The position numbers were made by a program, and so were the translations under genes. A model generated the notes under the pieces. It ran no database searches, had not been told where the DNA came from, and worked only from the letters and a program-made list of their open reading frames with translations. DNA of 64,000 nucleotides from Erythroxylum novogranatense (taxonomy: Eukaryota > Streptophyta > Magnoliopsida > Malpighiales > Erythroxylaceae). The stretch lies in NCBI GenBank assembly GCA_029891385.1, contig CM057224.1:27979005-28043004 (forward strand), read 5' to 3'. This document shows positions 58,051 to 64,000 of this stretch, piece by piece. Every line of letters starts with the position of its first letter. Position 1 is the first letter of the stretch.

Positions 58051-59145
58051 TAGTACCCCCTTACCATAGGGTATACACCGGGACGCCCGTAGATCATTCC
58101 GATACATATCCTACGATAAGGGTGAACTACGAACAATCACTACTGTACCTCATATGGCATCAAATCATAAAGCATCAATACTGAAAATCACTAATTTTTG
58201 AAACCATATATTTTTTTCTCATTTCATATCATTAAGAACAGTAATTTGCACATCTGTCTATTTTTCACTGTCTGTACAATACTCCAAAAGAAATCTAATA
58301 CAAAATGCCTAATTAGGTCATTCCTCAAAAATACCAGCTGACCAACCTGTGAGCCATGACTTCTCTTGGCAACACGATCTACACGACAGGAAAAGTCTCT
58401 TTGGAGCTAGGAGTCTACTCTCTCGGTCCTAAAAAATAATTTGCAATTTTGGGTGAGTTTGCGAACTCAGTGAGGAACCATCATCGATGTTTCACCCAAT
58501 TCATGCATTTTCAAACAAATCACAGTATAGCATAATAACTGATTCATATGTACCACATGATTATTTACATGAACACAAAGCCTTTGGCTTTTCACTCAAA
58601 TCACAGATATTTAGTCAAATGCATATGTAATGCATATGTGACCCTTTTTCCAATTTATTATGTTGTTGTGACCGAGCGCCTAAACTGTCCCTATAAGGGC
58701 GCATTATTCGTTGAGCCTGAGGCTCTGAAGCACTGTAGGCTCGAGGCTCAAATAATTTGAGCTTTAAGCTTTCGGTGGCTGCTCCGGTCACAACTGCCAA
58801 TTACTGATCATGCATTATGCATAGAATGCACATGACAATATAAAGCAAAGCCCACATCATATTCGGTCCCAAATTACCACATTCACACAAGTAGTTCATA
58901 ATTAATCACATTCCAAATCACATATAGCACTTCCATGTCATAATCTCCCAATACATCGGATGCCTTTTGTTAGGCTCGGGTCCCGATTCCCTATCCCGAG
59001 GTGGCCCTCGGGGGTGCCGGGTAGGGGCGCGTGAAGGAAGAATCGAAAGCGTGCGAAATAACAAGAAACAGCAGCGAAAAAGAGGAGGCCTCGCCGCGGC
59101 CTCAGATTGGTCGCCGTGGCGAGCGCCCAAAGTTTTGGACCCATC
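58051..59145 (-). repeat. Reverse gypsy LTR (family A), truncated
   Basis: Starts TGTAGTACCCCCTTACC, the reversed end of the LTR type at 15157-18011 (see 17940-18011). 58435-58500 matches the reverse of the 17570-17630 segment. Contains the cassette at 58666-58793. A foreign-looking GC-rich piece (about 58970-59110) precedes the break into a gypsy pol end. Confidence 0.78.
58666..58793 (-). repeat. Variable LTR cassette bracketed by TTGTGACCG and CGGTCACAA
   Basis: Brackets at 58666-58674 and 58785-58793, perfect inverted pair. The contents include GAGCCTGAGGCTC and GAGCTTTAAGCTTT. Confidence 0.8.
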
Positions 59146-59149
59146 CCCA

Positions 59150-59549
59150 ACATCAAGGGCAAGTTGAGCTTGAGGTATGTGGGTCCTTATGAAATTCTTG
59201 AAAGGATTGGACCACTAGTCTACAGGTTGGCGTTACCTCCAGAATTGTCTCAGATTCATGATGTCTTTCACGTTTCCATGTTAAAGAGGTATAGATCGGA
59301 TTCTTCTCATATTATTCAGACTAGAGAGGTTCAGTTGAGAGATGATTTGAGTTATGAGAAAATTCTAGTGGAAATTTTGGACTCGAAGGAAAAGGTTTTG
59401 AGAAACAAGACGGTTCACCTAGTTAAAGTCCTGTAGAGGAATCATTCGGTGGAGGAGGCCACTTGGGAGCCTTTGGAAGCCATGAAGGAGAAGTATCCGC
59501 ATCTTTTCGATGAATCAGGTAATAATTTCGAGGGCAAAATTTTTTTTTT
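59150..59549 (+). pseudogene. Gypsy integrase C-terminal end, fragment 1 of a broken pol
   Basis: The frame gives [39 protein letters not shown], and VRLVKVL-type text ending in a stop at about 59434, then EEATWEPLEAMKEKYPHLF. This is the extreme C-terminus of a gypsy polyprotein, like 34310-34660. It starts where the integrase piece ending near 62740 breaks off. It is followed by a polypurine tract and an LTR start. Confidence 0.88.
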
Positions 59550-59561
59550 AGAGGGGGAGAA
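59550..59561 (+). promoter_or_regulatory. Polypurine tract
   Basis: AGAGGGGGAGAA directly before TGTTGGACCCC. Confidence 0.8.
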
Positions 59562-59562
59562 A

Positions 59563-59770
59563 TGTTGGACCCCAAATTTTTCTAATTGATGTTATTAATC
59601 ATGAATTGTGTTCATTGGTGTTTATGACTTAGTTTCAGTAAATTTGGAGGTATTTATGGAAATTTAGATTAAGTTAAGTTTATTGTGTTTAAGTGAGAAT
59701 GATAAGGGGTAAAATGTTTGAGGGCATTTTGGGAAGATCACTTAAGTTGGAGAGGTTAAGGCTTTGCTAG
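59563..59770 (+). repeat. First 200 bp or so of a family B/C 3' LTR
   Basis: TGTTGGACCCCAAATTTTTC, as expected after the polypurine tract. Breaks near 59770 into a reverse LTR. It shows that this LTR family belongs to a gypsy element with this type of pol. Confidence 0.78.
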
Positions 59771-60827
59771 CCATTGGCAACGAGCCACACAATCAAGCAT
59801 ATACATACATATACACAAGCATGTAGCAAGACATCACTTTAACAAATTTAATTACAATCTTATAGCCATCAAAATATCATCACAAAAATATGCCATGTTA
59901 TCTCTGCATAGCACATAACAATTAATTATGCATTCTTCCTAACAGATCAATGATGAGATGCACAATAAATGGCTCGAGAGTTCCGTGGAACGATACGGAT
60001 AAACCGAAGTTTATACCGTGAACTATACGAGTTCGATTTCTCAGGATCTCGTGGCCTCAAGTGGGCAGCCGGGAGAAGGCTATACGTCGACGTGAACGTG
60101 ACTAACGATACGTTCCTCTCTCACCCAAACAAGCTCATAATCATTGGTTTCATGCTTAATTGATTGTATTAAAAACTTTCATACTATTCATGATCATCAT
60201 GCTTCTTCATCTTTTCATTCGTACAAAAATGCCATAATGCTTTTCAAGCAGTACATATTCACAATCACAATTCATTGTTAATAATTCAAATCACACATAC
60301 ATACAAGCAAGTAAAGCATTTTGCCCATATACACAACAACCATAAATATATTATCCACCTAATATCGCTTGAGAATCCAACTCACTGTTGTCCTTCCTCT
60401 TGCGATTGGATTAGGTCGGCTTGGTTTCCTATAACAAACCAAGTTCCCAATCAAGCAACATTCAAAGGAAATATTTAATAAACTTGAAAATAAAAAATAA
60501 AAGCACTAAAAGTTTACATCTAAATTCCAACCCAATTTCCGAATCTTAAAGGCAAAATTCCAAACTTCCTTTCTTCATAAAACTTATAGCCCTACGGCTC
60601 TAGTTCACAACGAATCTAAAATCACCTAATTTGGACATCCACAGCAAAATATATGCCCAAAATATACCAAAATTCACCTATGCTGGAAACTGGGGGCTCG
60701 TCGCGACGAAGACCACACTCGTCGTGATGAAGGCCACACTCGTCGCGACGCACATGAGCACGTCGCGACGTGCGGGCCTGGAGAACGTCTCCGAACCTGA
60801 TTTTTCCCTCTTCTTCTGAATCGAGTC
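59771..60827 (-). repeat. Reverse LTR (family C) fragment
   Basis: GAGCCACACAATCAAGC and 59960-60120 match the solo LTR at 52527-52870. It contains a GC-rich palindrome block at 60692-60785. The left end begins inside the LTR and the right end breaks into gypsy RT. Confidence 0.75.
60692..60785. repeat. GC-rich palindrome block in the family C LTR
   Basis: CTCGTCGCGACGA words in tandem, plus the perfect 16-bp palindrome GCACGTCGCGACGTGC at 60758-60773. Open frames 60631-60856 are translations of it. Confidence 0.85.
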
Positions 60828-62740
60828 TTTAAGCCTTTCTTTGACCAATTTATCATTGTCTTTATTGATGATATATTGGTCTATTCCAAGAGTAATAAGA
60901 AGTATGAGGAGCATTTGACGATTGCTTTGGAGACATTGAGGAGAAACGAGTTGTATGCCAAATTCGATAAATGCAAATTTTGGCTGAGAGAAGTTGCATT
61001 TCTCGGACATGTAATCTCAGAACAAGGAGTGCATGTGGATCCAAAGAAAATAGAAGCTATGGTGACTTGGGAAGCACCGAAGAACATAGCTGAGGTGAGG
61101 AGTTTTCTGGGTTTGGCAGGTTGCTACAGGAGGTTTGTGGAGGGATTCTCCATGATAGCTGCACCGTTGACTAAGTTACTGAGGAAGAATCAGAAGTTCA
61201 TCTAGAGTGATGAATGCTAGAAGAGCTTTGAGGAGCTCAAGCATAGATTGACAAGTGCTCTGATTCTGATTCTGCCTTCTGGAGAGGAGGGCTATACTGT
61301 GTATAGTGATTCTTCGAGGAAGGGTCTAGGTTGTGTATTGATGCAGGGAGACAGGGTGATAGCTTATGCTTCAAGGCAATTGAAGCCATATGAGTTGAAC
61401 TATCCGACACATGATTTGGAGTTGGAGGCTGTGATCTGTGCCTTAAAAATTTGGAGGTATTATCTGTATGGAGTTCAGACAAGGATCTTTACCGATCATA
61501 AAAGTCTCAAGTACTTGCTAAGCCAGAAGGAACTGAATTTGAGACAGCGAAGGTGGATCGAGTTGCTTAAGGATTATGACTTGCTGATTGAATATAATCC
61601 GGGCAAGGCCATTATAGTGGTGGATGCTTTGAGTAGGAAGTCTTCGATTGCTCATGTTCGAACAGTTTATTTGCCTTTATTGGAAGAGATGGCCAAGCTT
61701 AAGATAAGCTTAAAGCAGGAGGAGCCAGATTACCTGCTAGCTAACTTTCGAGTGAGTCCGATAATCAGGGAGAAAGTTAGAGAGTTGCAGGCACAAGATG
61801 CAAATTTGAGCAAACTTCGAGAGGAAATTCGGAATGGTAAGATTTCTGAAGTAATAGTGAGAGATGATGGACTTATGACAGTGGGGAGCAGGCTGTGTAT
61901 CCCAGATGTGCAGGAGGTAAAGGATGAGATCTTGGATAAGGCACACAATGTGCCTTATGCTATGCATCCAGGTAGCACCAGGATGTACAGGGATTTGAGA
62001 GAGAATTTTTGGTGGAAAGGCATGAAGAGGGATGTAGTAGAGTTTGTAAGTAAGTGTCTAGTGTGTCAGCAAGTTAAGGCTGAGCACCAGGCACCTTCAG
62101 GCAAGCTTAGGCCATTGTCCATCCCAGAATGGAAGTGGCAAAGGGTGACCCTGGATTTTCTGATGGGTATGCCCAGGACTAGTAGGAAACATGATGCTAC
62201 GTAAAGAAGTATATTGATGAGATAGTGAGATTACATGGGATTCCGGATTCCATAGTTTTTGACAGAGACCCTCGGTTTACTTCGAGGTTTTGGGGATGTT
62301 TGCAGGAAGGTTTAGGGACTAAGCTGAATTGTAGTACGACTTTTAACCCTCAGACGGATGGTCAATCTGAGAGGAACATTTGGACACTTGAGGGAATGCT
62401 CAAGGCATGTGTGATGGATTTCAATGGAGCTTGGGATGGGCATTTTCCATTGGTCAAATTTGCTTATAATAATTCGTACCATTTGAGCATTCAGATGGCT
62501 CCATATGAGGCATTGTATAGGAGGAGATGTAGAACTCCGATTTGTTGGGATGAAGAAGGAGAGAGAAAACAGGTTGGACCAGAATTGATTCAGACGATAG
62601 TTGATAAAGTCAATCTGGTTAAGCAGCGACTTAAGGCAGCACAGGATAGGATGAAGAGCTACATTGATGCACACCGAAAGGAGATGGAGTTTGAAGTCGG
62701 TGAGAAAGTGTTCCTTAAGACGTCTCCAAAAAGGCTGCAG
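60828..62740 (+). pseudogene. Gypsy pol fragment 2: second half of RT, RNase H, integrase core
   Basis: Starts inside RT with [20 protein letters not shown]. Then [20 protein letters not shown], RNase H with [20 protein letters not shown] (catalytic Asp of YSDS present) and [20 protein letters not shown], integrase zinc finger ([24 protein letters not shown]), [17 protein letters not shown]. About 60 codons of the integrase core are missing at about 62205, then FDRDPRFTSRFWG, DGQSERNIWTLEG and KSYIDAHRKEMEFEVGEKVF. Stops at 61203 and 61218 (TAG for Trp or Gln). It breaks at about 62740, before the KGKLS segment found at 59150. Confidence 0.92.
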
Positions 62741-62744
62741 GGGC

Positions 62745-63145
62745 GTTTGTCAACCCAAAGGGCATAACTAAAAACTCAAAATGCCTATACCGTGTTCTGA
62801 AAGCAGTCTTGGGCACATCCGACTCCTTTATCCTCAACTGATGGTAACCCGATCTCAAGTCTATCTTGGAGAAGACTTTTTCCCCTTGCAATTGATGAAA
62901 CAGATCATCAATACGTGGAAACGGATATCTGTTCTTCACAGTGACCTAATTTAGCTTCCGGTAGTCCACACACATCCTCAACGATCCATCTTTTTTCTCC
63001 ACAAAAAGGACCGGAGCTCCCCAAGGTGACGAGCTCGACCTTATGTACCCTTTCTCCAATAACTCCTCCAACTGCTCCTTAAGCTACTTCAATTCTACCG
63101 GAGCCATCCGGTAAGGCGGAATTGAAATCGGTGCAGTACTTGAAA
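62745..63145 (-). pseudogene. Gypsy pol fragment 3: first half of RT, inverted
   Basis: The minus strand gives [75 protein letters not shown] and [14 protein letters not shown]. There is one TAA in the LKEQLEE context and one in YRKLN-VTV. This is the RT part immediately before that in fragment 2 (missing only about seven residues), but in opposite orientation. An LTR was inserted at its start (63146). Confidence 0.92.
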
Positions 63146-64000
63146 TGTAACATCCCGACCCCAATGGGAAGGGTATATGGGTCAATTTGGTCAGGCTAGT
63201 AATTTGCATTTCATATTTCTGATGTGAACATTTATTTGGCCTCTGATTGTAGAGGACTGAGTCTTTTGGCACATGCACATATAGGTACATGCATTCATGA
63301 CTTTTTCCGGCATTTGATTTTGTAAATGATTTGAATTGTGAATTTACGAGATAATTAGATTGGATTATGATATATTGTGAATTATGGAATAATTGGGTGT
63401 GAATGGTGAAATTGGAACTGTTAGAATGATTGCAAAGTGACAAAGATAGTTAGGATAAGTTTCGAATAATTAGGAGAAAATATCCGGACCGAAAATTCTC
63501 CGAGTGGCGGACCGATTGACTGAATAGGACCGAAATAATTGTCCAATGGCTATGGAAATTTAGATATACGATCTTGGAATTTAATATGTTGAGCCATTGA
63601 GATTTTGAGATGAGTGGACTGATTAGAAAGTTAAATGTTTTGGGAGGAAGAATGATAAGAGGTTTATTGTTCTGTATCTATATATATATATATATATCTC
63701 TTACGTTTGAAAAAAAAAACAGAAATTGTTTCTCCTCCCTAGGGTTCAATCCTCTTCTCCTTCGATTGAGCTTCGTTTCTTTCTTCCTGCTTGATCCTTG
63801 CTTGTTTGTTTTCTTCTGTGCTAAGACCAACACTAATCCTTGAAAGGATGAAGGATCATGAGATTTCGGGTGAAAAATCGTGATTGTTAGTCTTGGAAGA
63901 ATTTTTGGAAGATTTGAGATTTAAGCTTCATTCGGTAAGTTTATGATTTCATGTTGTGATTATTGTGTTTAAAGCATGCATAGGGGTTAATTGTTAAAGA
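63146..64000 (+). repeat. Forward gypsy LTR (family A), cut by the window end
   Basis: Starts TGTAACATCCCGACCCCAAT and follows the layout of 15157-15900, including CCGGACCGAA..TTC..CGAGTG, an (AT)n at about 63682-63698, and the CTTGCTTG..TTCT-type segment near 63797. The left flank TGAAA (63141-63145) would be its target duplication. Open frame 63610-63843 is unsupported. Confidence 0.85.

Overview
This is nuclear DNA of a flowering plant, most likely a dicot. It is AT-rich and almost entirely built of long terminal repeat (LTR) retrotransposons, with decayed plastid DNA, a LINE remnant and fragments of two host genes. No intact host protein-coding gene was found. I do not name a species.

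Layout. 1-10000: the right end of a Ty3-gypsy LTR; the 3' part of a Ty1-copia element with a decayed post-pol ORF and an LTR that carries an inverted copy of its own family; then a reverse-strand gypsy LTR split by a 3.9 kb solo LTR (4984-8908, TSD ATAAA). 10001-39347: a four-deep nest. A solo LTR (10179-39342, TSD GTTTC) holds a copia element (10220-37181, TSD ATTAC). That holds a gypsy element (15157-35214) whose gag is split by a 12 kb reverse-strand LARD-like element (18375-30386, TSD GTTTT). A deletion at a 7-base microhomology later fused the gypsy 3' LTR to the copia 3' LTR. 39348-42372: a ribosomal protein S7 pseudogene with introns retained, a WRKY33-like fragment directly downstream, a truncated LTR and a LINE reverse transcriptase remnant. 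42373-47415: a copia LTR-like piece, then a mosaic of plastid DNA (rpoC1, rpoC2, psbC, psbD, ycf1). 47416-54398: a forward LTR with microsatellites and a 183-bp tandem array, the array broken by a 3.0 kb solo LTR (50870-53900, TSD TCTTG). 54399-54838: a second plastid mosaic (atpE and ndhB). 54839-64000: LTRs in both orientations and a gypsy pol in three displaced pieces, one of them inverted.

How the parts relate. The autonomous gypsy element (15157-35214) and the LARD share the LTR ends, the initiator-Met-tRNA primer site and the polypurine end. The LARD lacks recognisable gag-pol, so it was probably mobilised by relatives of the gypsy element. The gypsy pol frame from 31552 to about 34680 has nine stops but no frameshift, which suggests decay by C-to-T change in methylated DNA. 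Five gypsy LTRs carry an internal cassette bracketed by TTGTGACC(G) and CGGT(T)CACAA, with highly variable, often palindromic contents. Several LTRs also carry a second GC-rich palindrome block that differs between families. This pair of modules is the most unusual structure seen here. Assignments are by reading and from memory of protein families; no database search was run.
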